DNA from: Bacillota bacterium
Lineage (GTDB): Bacteria; Bacillota; Clostridia; Christensenellales; SZUA-584
Reading direction: 5' to 3'
NCBI GenBank assembly: GCA_023399095.1
Contig: JAEWQS010000077.1
Span: 11,107 to 75,106 of the forward strand
DNA: 64,000 nt
Shown: piece by piece, positions 52,335 through 60,821 of the stretch
Numbering within the stretch: position 1 is the first letter of the stretch
How the letters are laid out: the number at the start of each line of letters is the position of its first letter
The notes under the pieces: generated by a model
What the model was told of the DNA's origin: nothing
The model's database searches: none
Seen by the model: only the letters and a program-made list of their open reading frames with translations
Position numbers and translations under genes: made by a program

Positions 52335-52348
52335 CCATTTGGTTTTTG

Positions 52349-52376
52349 AAGGAGGCCGATTTCTGGCTTCCTTTTT
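52349..52376 (+). terminator. Terminator after the exported protein gene
   Basis: AAGGAGGCC (52349-52357) pairs with GGCTTCCTT (52365-52373), followed by TTT. Confidence 0.75.
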
Positions 52377-52397
52377 CCTGTGTTATAATAAAAAGAA

Positions 52398-52408
52398 GTG
52401 TCATTTAT
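52398..52408 (-). promoter_or_regulatory. Second copy of the regulator-site core, inverted
   Basis: The minus strand reads ATAAATGACAC, identical over 11 bases to 51913-51923 in the exported-protein promoter. It lies ten bases after a TATAAT (52384-52389), upstream of the response-regulator gene, suggesting autoregulation. Confidence 0.45.
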
Positions 52409-52465
52409 ACACGGTTCATTCAACAGACTTTTTAAGGGAAAACGGCAGAGTACGGGGGGTTGGGT

Positions 52466-53143
52466 ATGAGCGGAGTTCGCATACTGGTTGCGGAGGACGA
52501 AAACAGTATATTGAAGCTTGTCACACGTTATCTCGAAAACGAAGGGTTTACGGTGCTTACGGCCTCGGATGGGGAAGCAGCGCTGGACACCTGGCTGGAT
52601 ACTCCAATTGATCTTGCCGTGCTGGACGTGATGATGCCAAAGCTTGACGGTTGGGAAGTGCTCAAAGAAATTCGTAAGGAAAGCGATATCCCGGTTATCA
52701 TGCTCACCGCCAGACGCGAGGAAATCGACAGACTGCAGGGCTTTGAGCTTGGAACGGACGATTATCTGACAAAGCCGTTCAGCATGCGTGAGCTTGTGAT
52801 GCGCGTTAAGGCACTGCTTAAGCGCGCGGGCAAGCTGTCAGTCAGCGGTACGATCGAGCTGCCCGGGCTTACTGTGAACACGCAGACGCAGACGGCGGAG
52901 ACAGCGGATGGGGACGCAAGGCTCTCCGCGCGCGAATTTGAGCTGCTGATATATTTGATCGATAACAAAGGAATTGTGCTGACACGCGATAGAATTTTGG
53001 AGCGTATATGGGGCTTTGATTACGAAGGAGACACGCGCGTACTGGATACGACGATTAAGAGGCTCCGCGCGAAGCTTGGCAGCTGTGGAAACTGTATCAA
53101 AACACTGCGCAGCAACGGCTATATGTTTGAGGCTGACGAATGA
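52466..53143 (+). CDS. OmpR/PhoB-family response regulator
   Basis: A 225-residue regulator. The receiver domain (1-118) has the acidic pair at ED(10-11), phospho-acceptor Asp54 in VLDVMMP and Lys in TDDYLTKPF. The winged-helix domain (about 130-222) has the RILERIWGFDYEGDTRVLDTTIKRLRAKL recognition region. ATG 52466 is six bases after GGGGGG. Its last four bases overlap the kinase start. The direct repeats upstream of the exported-protein gene are a plausible target. Confidence 0.93.
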   Translation: MSGVRILVAEDENSILKLVTRYLENEGFTVLTASDGEAALDTWLDTPIDLAVLDVMMPKLDGWEVLKEIRKESDIPVIMLTARREEIDRLQGFELGTDDYLTKPFSMRELVMRVKALLKRAGKLSVSGTIELPGLTVNTQTQTAETADGDARLSAREFELLIYLIDNKGIVLTRDRILERIWGFDYEGDTRVLDTTIKRLRAKLGSCGNCIKTLRSNGYMFEADE

Positions 53144-54531
53144 AAAAAACGCTTTTTTTACAAATGATCACTTATATGATGCTTTTTTGTATTGCTATTT
53201 GTGTCATCGGATATGCGGTGATTGAGCTGTTGTTTGACAACTATTATTATGCTGAGCAGGAGCGAATGCTGTTATCGCGTACAAATGAGGCGGCGGCTCA
53301 GATTGACGCCGGTGCTGATGTGGATTCGATCATCGATGCGTATAACGGCGAATACGGTGGGTTTCTTCACTACTTAAGTGAAGATACAGGGCAGCATGGC
53401 GGTATGCATGGCATGATGGGGCGGCAGGGCGCTTTTTCGGGCATGAAACAAGACAATATCGGTAAGTTCTTTGTGACCACATCAAGACAGGGGATGGGGA
53501 TGGGGCAGAGTCAATGGCTCTCTTATCTGACACAGACACAGGACGGCAGCTTGCTGATGGGCAGTGTGCCATACGGCAGCATGGACAGCGTGGTGGTGCT
53601 GGTGCAAAAGTTTTTCCTGTATTTCGGTATTGCCAACGCCGCGGCGTTTGTGTTGTTCGCGTTGTTCTTTTCTAGGAGCATGTCTCGCCCGTTACGTGAG
53701 CTTAATGCGATAGCGGCCGAAATGGGAAAGCTAAATTTTTCATTGCACTATGACGGGAAACGGCGCGATGAGATCGGTCAACTGGGCAGCACGCTCAATT
53801 CACTGATGAAGCGACTGGAAAACACGATATCGCAGCTTAAAGGCGAGCTTTCCAAGGAGAAGACGCTGGAAAAGATGCGTACACAGTTCACAGCGCAGGT
53901 GTCGCATGAGCTGCAAACACCTCTGTCAGTGATAAAGGGTTATTCGGAAGCGCTCGCCGATAATCTTTATGCCGGTGAAGAAACGATGGGTGTCTATCAA
54001 ATACTTGTAGACGAAGCAGAAAAGATCAGCAACATGGTAGACGATCTGTTGAACCTTTCACAAATCGAAGCTGGGGCTTATGTGCTGAATAAGCAGACAT
54101 TCAGCCTGCTTTCGATGCTGAACAAGCTTTACACGCGATACCATGTGCTAACTGGCGGCAAGCATATCCATATGCATGCCGATATGCCGGATAGCGATAA
54201 ATACTATGGCGATGAGCGGAGGCTGGAACAGGCCGTCAGCAACGTACTGACAAACGCGATTAAGCATACGCCGGACAACGGTGATATATTGATAACGCTT
54301 TCTAAGTGTGAGAAGAACATCGTTATCGCAGTTGAAAATGCCGGAGACCCCATTGCCAAGGAAGACTTGCCGCATATATTCGACAGCTATTACCGTGGCA
54401 AATCGGCATTGAGAGGAACAGGACTCGGTCTTTCAATCACGAAGCATATTATCTCACTGCATGGCGGCACCATTACAGCCGCCAATAATAAAAGGGGCGT
54501 ACTGTTTGAGATCAATTTGCCCCTTCAATAA
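53140..54531 (+). CDS. Sensor histidine kinase with Met/His-rich extracellular loop
   Basis: A 463-residue kinase. Membrane helices at about 9-31 and 150-178 flank a 115-residue extracellular loop that holds a cluster of Met, His and Gln (85-125, including GMHGMMGRQGAFSGM and QGMGMGQSQ). A HAMP region follows, then HisKA with phospho-acceptor H256 in QVSHELQTPLS, and a HATPase domain with N-box and GTGLGLSITKHII. The Met/His cluster resembles Cu(I)/Ag(I)-binding segments, so a soft-metal signal is possible. It is coupled to the response regulator by ATGA. Confidence 0.92.
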   Translation: MKKTLFLQMITYMMLFCIAICVIGYAVIELLFDNYYYAEQERMLLSRTNEAAAQIDAGADVDSIIDAYNGEYGGFLHYLSEDTGQHGGMHGMMGRQGAFSGMKQDNIGKFFVTTSRQGMGMGQSQWLSYLTQTQDGSLLMGSVPYGSMDSVVVLVQKFFLYFGIANAAAFVLFALFFSRSMSRPLRELNAIAAEMGKLNFSLHYDGKRRDEIGQLGSTLNSLMKRLENTISQLKGELSKEKTLEKMRTQFTAQVSHELQTPLSVIKGYSEALADNLYAGEETMGVYQILVDEAEKISNMVDDLLNLSQIEAGAYVLNKQTFSLLSMLNKLYTRYHVLTGGKHIHMHADMPDSDKYYGDERRLEQAVSNVLTNAIKHTPDNGDILITLSKCEKNIVIAVENAGDPIAKEDLPHIFDSYYRGKSALRGTGLGLSITKHIISLHGGTITAANNKRGVLFEINLPLQ

Positions 54532-54547
54532 TAATCACATATTATCA

Positions 54548-54590
54548 TCACCGAGAGGTGACGGGGGGAGAGGAAAGGTTACTCCCTCCG
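54548..54590. repeat. GAGGTGA and CTCCCTC hairpins after the kinase gene
   Basis: TCACC-GAGA-GGTGA (54548-54561) is followed by GGGGGAG (54564-54570) complementary to CTCCCTC (54582-54588). It lies between convergent operons and may act as a 3'-end structure; its sequence is similar to the repeat at 40822. Confidence 0.45.
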
Positions 54591-54623
54591 GTTATTACCA
54601 CCTTCGACGTTGAGTATTTTTAA

Positions 54624-54995
54624 TCAGTTGTCGTAATGACTTTCAATCAGTTTCAGCATATCCTTTTTGGTGATCCCCAGCGTCTTATAATATTCAATGT
54701 CTTTGACAAGCTTTTCGAGCACCAGCGCATCGCGCTTTTCATCAATATCATTCTGTTTTAAGGATGCCACGAAACAGCCCCGACCCACCATAGCGTAAAT
54801 AAAGCCCTTGCGCTCCAGCTCTTCCCACGCTTTTTTGATGGTAATGACGCTGATTCTCAGCTCCTTGGCGACCGTGCGGATAGGCGGCAGACAGGTATCT
54901 GTTGGCAGCTCGCCCTTGATGATCTGCGAGGATATCTGTTCAAATATCTGCTGATAAATCGGCTTTTCCGATGTGTTCGTAATAATGATGTTCAT
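54624..54995 (-). CDS. GntR-family regulator, YtrA subfamily
   Basis: A 123-residue regulator with an N-terminal winged helix (IYQQIFEQISSQIIKGEL, LPPIRTVAKELRISVITIKKAWEELERKGF) and a short C-terminal helical tail, the YtrA layout. In this family the regulator represses its own ABC transporter operon and responds to envelope stress or peptide antibiotics. It is the last gene of the operon and overlaps the permease stop by one base (TAATG). Confidence 0.9.
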   Translation of the reverse strand: MNIIITNTSEKPIYQQIFEQISSQIIKGELPTDTCLPPIRTVAKELRISVITIKKAWEELERKGFIYAMVGRGCFVASLKQNDIDEKRDALVLEKLVKDIEYYKTLGITKKDMLKLIESHYDN

Positions 54996-55633
54996 TAAAT
55001 ATTAACTCGCTCAAACCTTTTGACAGATATTTTTGAAGACTGAAGACTCAACAGAATAAACAGGACAATACCCAGAATCAGCACGATCACCTGCGCGCCG
55101 ATGTTGCTCCAGCCGTCCAGCACTCTTGCAAACGGAAGAACTTGCACCGCCGCTTCCACTGCGGCTGCGAACACAATCGTGGCGGTAATGGCGACGATAG
55201 ACGGCCCTGCGATCTTGTAGGCGGTTTTATAGAACATCGGGAACATAAAGATGTTGAACAATCCATACATCATGAACACAAAGCCGATAAACGCGATGTT
55301 GGCATCCAAAAGAAAGTTGCCGGCCGGATATAGAAGCTTGTTAACCACGGCAAATACTGCTGCGGTGACAATCTGCAAAAGCTCCAGCAGCACAATTGAC
55401 ATCACACGAGATTTGACGATGTCGCTCCGTCTCAAGGGCAGTGACATTGAAAACGCGATATCCCCCTGCGATTTGGAATAGGTGAAAATGTTCGGTGCCG
55501 CGATGAGGAAGAAATACATCAGCGCGATGAAATACGGCCATTCCGGGATCAGCAGCAACAGCCCGAACAACACCACAAGGTAAAACAACGGATGTATCGA
55601 CAAATGAAATTCTTTAAACAATAGATTTCTCAT
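54995..55633 (-). CDS. ABC-2 permease subunit
   Basis: A 212-residue membrane protein with six hydrophobic segments. The segment TYSKSQGDIAFSMSLPLRRSDIVKSR is the usual cytoplasmic loop of ABC-2 permeases of the YtrC/bacitracin-like type. It overlaps the upstream ATPase gene by four bases and the downstream regulator by one, so the three are co-translated. Confidence 0.85.
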   Translation of the reverse strand: MRNLLFKEFHLSIHPLFYLVVLFGLLLLIPEWPYFIALMYFFLIAAPNIFTYSKSQGDIAFSMSLPLRRSDIVKSRVMSIVLLELLQIVTAAVFAVVNKLLYPAGNFLLDANIAFIGFVFMMYGLFNIFMFPMFYKTAYKIAGPSIVAITATIVFAAAVEAAVQVLPFARVLDGWSNIGAQVIVLILGIVLFILLSLQSSKISVKRFERVNI

Positions 55634-56475
55634 TTTTTTGCCCCCTTTTTGTCGTAATAAATCAGAATATCTTCAAGCGTCGGCGGCTCCAAATTAAAAC
55701 CATCGCATTTGATTGCACTGTCTGCTTTTATTAGGCCGGTAAAGCCAAAAGCGTTGGTTTTATAGCCAACCATCTTATCAGTCAGCGTATCAAGCTGCTC
55801 AGGTGTTCCTTTGACGATGCGATACGATGAGATCAGATCGTCCTTGGTACAGCTTTCAATGATGGCTCCGTCATGTATGAACGTGATGTAATCGGCGCAT
55901 TTTTCAAGGTCACTCATGATGTGCGTGGAAAATAAAATGCTGCGCTGGCCGTCTTCGATGAGCTCCTGGAAGATCTCTATCAAATCATCGCGGGATACGG
56001 GGTCTAGCCCGTTTAAAGGCTCATCAAGAATCAGCAGCTTGGCATTATGAGACAGAGCCAAAACAAGACTGAACTTGACTTTCATGCCTTCGGATAGCTC
56101 GTCAACCTTCTTCTCAGTATCCAGATCAAAACGCTTTAAATAATCGTCATAGGTTTTGTCGTTCCACTCAACATAGAACCGTTTCACCACACTTGCGATG
56201 TCTTTGATCTTGCGTTTTGGGTAGTAGTGGATTCCGCCAAGCATGAATGAGATGTCCTGCTTGACCGCCAGCTCGTTGCGGAAGAAATTCTTTCCAAACA
56301 TTGTGACGCTGCCGCTGTCGGCATGCACAAGATTTAGCATAGATTTGAGCGTGGTGGTTTTGCCCGCGCCGTTGCGGCCCACGAATCCCATGATGTATCC
56401 AGGCTCTAACGAGAAGGATACGTTTTTCAATTGAAATTTTTCATATCGTTTGCTTAAGTTTTGAACGGACAACAT
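55630..56475 (-). CDS. ABC transporter ATP-binding protein
   Basis: A 281-residue ATPase with Walker A GRNGAGKTT, Walker B LLILDEPLNGLDP and H-loop STHIMSD; the signature is LSEGMKVK, a common variant in this transporter group. A 60-residue C-terminal extension follows the ABC domain. AAGGAGGG precedes the ATG. It is the first gene of the operon, directly downstream of a promoter with a perfect inverted repeat. Confidence 0.92.
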   Translation of the reverse strand: MLSVQNLSKRYEKFQLKNVSFSLEPGYIMGFVGRNGAGKTTTLKSMLNLVHADSGSVTMFGKNFFRNELAVKQDISFMLGGIHYYPKRKIKDIASVVKRFYVEWNDKTYDDYLKRFDLDTEKKVDELSEGMKVKFSLVLALSHNAKLLILDEPLNGLDPVSRDDLIEIFQELIEDGQRSILFSTHIMSDLEKCADYITFIHDGAIIESCTKDDLISSYRIVKGTPEQLDTLTDKMVGYKTNAFGFTGLIKADSAIKCDGFNLEPPTLEDILIYYDKKGAKK

Positions 56476-56499
56476 ATGCTGTTTCCCTCCTTAAAAAAT

Positions 56500-56551
56500 T
56501 ATTGTGCATATTGAACATGCACAATATATCACTCGCAAGCGTCTATGTCAA
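56500..56551 (-). promoter_or_regulatory. Promoter and GntR operator of the ABC operon
   Basis: On the minus strand TTGACA (56551-56546), a 17-base spacer and TATATT (56528-56523). TATTGTGCAT (56500-56509) and ATGCACAATA (56517-56526), arms of a perfect 10-bp inverted repeat, overlap the -10 and the start site, the position expected for a repressor. Confidence 0.8.
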
Positions 56552-56608
56552 GAGGATTTGATAAAATTATCCTCATATTATTGTCGTTGAATCTGTAAAA
56601 TCCGTCAC

Positions 56609-56661
56609 TTGCCAGTTTATCGCCAGCGCAGTATAATTGCATTGTTAGATGCATGTCTAAT
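56609..56661 (+). promoter_or_regulatory. Promoter and operator of the ArsR-type gene
   Basis: TTGCCA (56609-56614), a 17-base spacer and TATAAT (56632-56637). TTAGA-TGCATG-TCTAA at 56645-56660 is an inverted repeat just after the start site. Confidence 0.65.
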
Positions 56662-56686
56662 TTGATAAGTATGAGAGGTGATTATA

Positions 56687-57706
56687 ATGTCAGGCATTAT
56701 ATACGACAAGCTGGATCCGTTGTTTGAAACCATTGCTCTTATTTCTGTCAGCCGCAATTTTGACGAGACAAAAAGTGAGACTGTTCTGGCAATAAATGAA
56801 CTGGGACTTGATGGCGATAAGTTCTATGCCACCCAGATGACGGTATACGAAGCTTATGTGCAGGAGTTTTCTCATCACTACAAACCGGGCAAGGATGATG
56901 CACTTTTCTTCGACGGAGGCAGTTCCAGTATGCTGCTGCTGCTCATGTGCTTGTTTTTTGAAAACAGGGATCACATTGCGTCCATTGACCGCTTTAAGGA
57001 CAGCGAGATCAATGCTGAGATCATTGAATTGTGTTGTGGACTATATGATTTAAAGCCCCCAAAACGCGTGAACGGGGTTGAAAGCATCATGACGTTTATT
57101 GATGACTGCCCTTTTACGGAAAGCGAGAAGTGGAAGCTGCTGCAAATCATGAAGAGCCCCAAGATTCATTTTGCGCAGCTGGCGGCCACGATCAGCACCA
57201 ATATAGCCGCATTCGAAAAGGCGCAAAGCAAGGTGCGAGCACCGCTTAATAAGCTTATTGGGCAATATACAGAGACAGTTAAAGACGATGACAAAGAGAT
57301 ATTCGGCAAACTAAGAAAATCATTGAGTGAAACGGCGGATGTTTATCCGTCTCTCGCTTTGCCGGTATCACAACTCGTATTCTCAAACAGCTGTTATTAC
57401 GGTCTTTTGAGCACCGTGCTGGTCAAGCAGGAAAGCCCTGATCAGGAATTTGTTTTGCGCTGCCTCAAAGCCTTAAGCGACAGCAGCCGCCTTGAGATAT
57501 TGAGATCAATTAAAGTCAAGCCTAAGTACAATCTTGAAGTCGCGGAGCAGCTTGGGCTGACGGCAGCCACCATGTCCCACCATATGGGTGTGCTGCTCGC
57601 CTGTGGTTTTGTGGGCGTGAATAAACAGGAATCCAAAGTGTATTACCATTTGGAAGAGGAAGCTGTGAGCCAGTTCATTGAAACACTAAAACAGATTCTG
57701 ATTTAG
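56687..57706 (+). CDS. ArsR-type winged-helix regulator with long N-terminal domain
   Basis: A 339-residue protein. Residues 260-339 are an ArsR-type winged helix (LKALSDSSRLEILRSIK, YNLEVAEQLGLTAATMSHHMGVLLACGFV, SKVYYHLEEEA). The 250-residue N-terminal part is helical and of a type unknown to me, probably ligand-binding. No cysteine metal motif like CVC is seen in the helix, so it is unlikely to be a classical arsenic or cadmium sensor. ATG 56687 follows GAGAGG by eight bases. It precedes an ABC exporter gene and shares a TCTAAT motif with its promoter. Confidence 0.82.
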   Translation: MSGIIYDKLDPLFETIALISVSRNFDETKSETVLAINELGLDGDKFYATQMTVYEAYVQEFSHHYKPGKDDALFFDGGSSSMLLLLMCLFFENRDHIASIDRFKDSEINAEIIELCCGLYDLKPPKRVNGVESIMTFIDDCPFTESEKWKLLQIMKSPKIHFAQLAATISTNIAAFEKAQSKVRAPLNKLIGQYTETVKDDDKEIFGKLRKSLSETADVYPSLALPVSQLVFSNSCYYGLLSTVLVKQESPDQEFVLRCLKALSDSSRLEILRSIKVKPKYNLEVAEQLGLTAATMSHHMGVLLACGFVGVNKQESKVYYHLEEEAVSQFIETLKQILI

Positions 57707-57732
57707 TAGTCATTAAATGTTTGTCTGACGGA

Positions 57733-57765
57733 AATAGGCTCCTCCCGCACAGGGAGGAGCCTATT
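57733..57765 (+). terminator. Strong hairpin after the ArsR-type gene
   Basis: AATAGGCTCCTCCC (57733-57746) and GGGAGGAGCCTATT (57752-57765) are a perfect 14-bp inverted repeat with a 5-base loop. There is no long T-run. Confidence 0.6.
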
Positions 57766-57774
57766 GAAATATAA

Positions 57775-57849
57775 TCTAATCTAATATGATTGACAATTAT
57801 CTAATAATAAAGTATCATGAATATCGCATCAATGTGATGCAAATCTAAT
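57775..57849 (+). promoter_or_regulatory. Exporter promoter with four TCTAAT motifs
   Basis: TTGACA (57790-57795), 17 bases, TATCAT (57813-57818). TCTAAT occurs at 57775, 57780, 57800 and 57844, matching the half-site in the ArsR-type operator at 56656. Confidence 0.55.
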
Positions 57850-57865
57850 TGTGCGGGAGCGTATC

Positions 57866-59584
57866 ATGAGAAGATTATTGAAAGAAAATAAGCTGTTATT
57901 CACAATCACTGTTTTATTGGGTACGGTGGTATCTATTGCGTATGTGTTTATCGCCCTTATCCTCCAGAAGGTGACGGACACCGCCGTGAGCGGCGATATG
58001 GACAGTTTCCGCAGTGTCGTGATCATGTCTGTCGCTTATCTGATTGGCATGGGAGTCGTGAGCTTGATTTATTCATTGCTCAGCAAGCTTTTGGTTTGCA
58101 AAGTTGTGCGCAAGCTCAGAAGCCATGTATTCAGCGGGATACTGCGACGTAATACTCAGGACTTCATGAGCGTGAATACAGCTGACTATTTGTCTGCTGT
58201 AACAAATGACATTAAACTAATCGAAGACAATGGCATTCAGCCGCTGCTGCTTATTGTATACAATGCGGTCATGTTCATCACTGCGGTAACTGTTCTGTTT
58301 TTCATAAACGTGATAATCGGTTTATGTCTGATCGGATGCCTTTTGCTGATGTTCACTATACCGGTGCTGTTCGGAAAGGCGTTACAGCGAAGGCAGGATG
58401 CGGTGTCAAAAAAGCTTTCAGCCTTTACAATCAAAGTTAAGGATATACTTTCCGGCTATGAGGTCATCAAAGCCTATGACATGGACGATTATGTCAAGGC
58501 GGCTTATGAGCAGAGTAACGGTGACGCTGCGGCGGCTAGATTCCGCGCAGACAAGCTGACCGCCGCTAATGAGAGCGTCTCTGAGGTGCTTGCGTATATG
58601 ACAATATTCTCGGGCTTCTTCATAGGCGCGTATATGATTCTTCAGGGCTCTATATCGGCGGGTATACTGCTCGCGCTAATACAGCTCAGCAGTTCTTTTG
58701 TAAATCCGCTGATGTTGATCATGGATGGAATGCCCAAAGTGCAGGGCATAAAGCCGGTGCTAAACCGTCTTGAAACGGTTATGGACTATGAGGACACAGC
58801 GTTTATCGGATCGAAGACACCCACATTTGGGAAAAATATTCGGCTTCAGAATATAAGGTTTTCGTATAACGAAAAACAACCGGTACTCAAAGATGTATCG
58901 TTGGAACTGCAAAAGAACAAAAAGTACGCGGTTGTGGGACCCAGCGGTTCGGGCAAATCGACACTGATCAGGCTGATGACCAGCACGTATGCGGACTTTG
59001 ACGGCGAGATATGCTACGATGGTCAGGACATAAGATCGCTTGATGTAAAAAAGCTGCACGGCATGATATCCGTGATACACCAGAACGTTTATATGTTCAG
59101 CGGCAGCATCAGGGAAAACATTTACCTGCACAGATCCTTTTCAGATCATGAGCTTGATAGTGCATTGTCGCTTAGCGGTGTGAAGATGTTTCTTGAAGGA
59201 ACGTCCGATGGCATTGATTCATCCGTTGGTGAAAACGGAAACAATCTCTCGGGGGGTCAGCGCCAGCGCATTGCTGTGGCTCGTGCGCTGATACAGAAAA
59301 CGCCGTTATTGATTCTTGATGAAGGTACTGCGTCTATTGATAAGCAGACGGCTTATTCCATTGAAAGCAATCTGCTGCGTCTCGACGATCTCACGCTCAT
59401 TACCATTACGCACAATTTAGACCCCGAGTTACTCAGACAATACGACAAGATTATATTTATAAAAGACGGTAGAATATGCGAGATGGGCAGCCTTGACGAA
59501 CTATTAATGCATAGAGGGGACTTCCACAGCTTTTATCATCTTCCGCAGGAGGAGGAAAAGCCACGGCGTAATTTCTTATTATGA
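57866..59584 (+). CDS. ABC exporter half-transporter (membrane-ATPase fusion)
   Basis: A 572-residue protein with a six-helix type-I exporter membrane domain (1-310) fused to an ATPase domain: Walker A GPSGSGKST, Q-loop HQNVYMFSG, signature LSGGQRQR and Walker B LLILDEGTAS, with Glu as catalytic base. It probably acts as a homodimer. ATG 57866 follows GGGAG. The adjacent ArsR-type regulator likely controls it. Confidence 0.92.
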   Translation: MRRLLKENKLLFTITVLLGTVVSIAYVFIALILQKVTDTAVSGDMDSFRSVVIMSVAYLIGMGVVSLIYSLLSKLLVCKVVRKLRSHVFSGILRRNTQDFMSVNTADYLSAVTNDIKLIEDNGIQPLLLIVYNAVMFITAVTVLFFINVIIGLCLIGCLLLMFTIPVLFGKALQRRQDAVSKKLSAFTIKVKDILSGYEVIKAYDMDDYVKAAYEQSNGDAAAARFRADKLTAANESVSEVLAYMTIFSGFFIGAYMILQGSISAGILLALIQLSSSFVNPLMLIMDGMPKVQGIKPVLNRLETVMDYEDTAFIGSKTPTFGKNIRLQNIRFSYNEKQPVLKDVSLELQKNKKYAVVGPSGSGKSTLIRLMTSTYADFDGEICYDGQDIRSLDVKKLHGMISVIHQNVYMFSGSIRENIYLHRSFSDHELDSALSLSGVKMFLEGTSDGIDSSVGENGNNLSGGQRQRIAVARALIQKTPLLILDEGTASIDKQTAYSIESNLLRLDDLTLITITHNLDPELLRQYDKIIFIKDGRICEMGSLDELLMHRGDFHSFYHLPQEEEKPRRNFLL

Positions 59585-59739
59585 AGTTAAAAGTTTATTA
59601 TTGATCCTAGACGATATGGTTAAATAGAAGATCATATTAATAATATACAATGTAATAGGTTGTTGCAAATGGTATACTATGGTAAGATTGATGGGTAGAT
59701 GTTGGCATGAACAACTAACTTGAAAGAGTGTTTATCATT

Positions 59740-60624
59740 ATGAGCAGAAACAGATCAATTCTTATTATAGCTGTAGCCGTTGTTTCAATTGGCATATTGC
59801 TTCTGATCGTTAACAATCCTCCAAAGGAAACAGCAAATCAAGCCCAGCCAAAAAACAAACCGAGTTCACAGGAAACGCCAGTTGTGAGCCCTTTGCCGAC
59901 AGAGACATTGGCAGAAACAGCTGCTAAGACCTCTCCGACAGAGACACCGGCAGCCACGGCTGCTAAGCCCGAAAGCTTTGAAGATGGCGTATGGATAAAA
60001 AAGTATCATGGAAATTTCGCTTGCTATAAATTTGAAACACCGGATGGAATAAAAGTCATTACGGATCCTTTTTGTATGGATGAGACAATAGACCCAGATA
60101 TAGTGACTGAAAGTCACCAGCATGTGGATCATACGGATGTGAAAAAGCTGACAGGTATATATGAATTGCTCACCACAACTGGAGAATCCATACAAAGCGG
60201 TGTTAAGGTAACCGGCGTATCAGGAAAACACAACAAGGGTGACACCGAGTGTACAAATATTATTTATGTATTTGAAATCGAAGGAATAACAATCGCTCAT
60301 TTCGCTTCTCAGGGTGAATTACCGGACGAAAAAGCACTTGAAGAAATGGGCAACATCGATATCCTGCTTATTCAAGCATTCACAAGCCCAGATTATAAGG
60401 ATTCCAAGCTAACTCTTGCAGAGTGCAAGGAGATTATACGCAAGCTGAAGCCAAAAATAGTGATTCCTGAGCATGGCACACCAAAATTGGGGGACTCGCT
60501 TGCAAAGTATCTTGAAGCTGATATCGAATATGCAAGTAATGGACAGTTGGTTGTGACAAGGGATGCGCTAGACGAAATTGAAACAGTGAAAATCATTGAC
60601 CTTGATACCAATGTCACACTATAA
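59740..60624 (+). CDS. Membrane-anchored or exported MBL-fold protein
   Basis: A 294-residue protein. Residues 1-26 form a signal anchor, residues 27-85 are a Pro/Thr/Glu-rich linker with a repeated SPTETPA-like unit, and the rest is a metallo-beta-lactamase fold of the UlaG-like type. The metal motif is SHQHVDHTD, with later ASQGELPDE and PEHGTPK. The HxHxDH histidines are present. The substrate is unknown. GTG 59728 is a possible earlier start, but no ribosome binding site supports it. It is a single gene. Confidence 0.75.
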   Translation: MSRNRSILIIAVAVVSIGILLLIVNNPPKETANQAQPKNKPSSQETPVVSPLPTETLAETAAKTSPTETPAATAAKPESFEDGVWIKKYHGNFACYKFETPDGIKVITDPFCMDETIDPDIVTESHQHVDHTDVKKLTGIYELLTTTGESIQSGVKVTGVSGKHNKGDTECTNIIYVFEIEGITIAHFASQGELPDEKALEEMGNIDILLIQAFTSPDYKDSKLTLAECKEIIRKLKPKIVIPEHGTPKLGDSLAKYLEADIEYASNGQLVVTRDALDEIETVKIIDLDTNVTL

Positions 60625-60759
60625 GATATGAAGGATTTTAATAAACTTCCTCTCAAATTAACATGATGAGAACATGATTGAGTCAATGTAAGATACTGAT
60701 TTATGATACTGCTATTAATCTTTTATGCAAAAGCATATATTAAGTCTTAGGGGCGAACC

Positions 60760-60789
60760 TTGCCTTTATATGCCGATTTGTATTATAAT
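60760..60789 (+). promoter_or_regulatory. Promoter of smsCB
   Basis: TTGCCT (60760-60765), an 18-base spacer and TATAAT (60784-60789). Confidence 0.55.
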
Positions 60790-60821
60790 CGATCCAAAAG
60801 ACAGACGATTGTGAGGAATAC

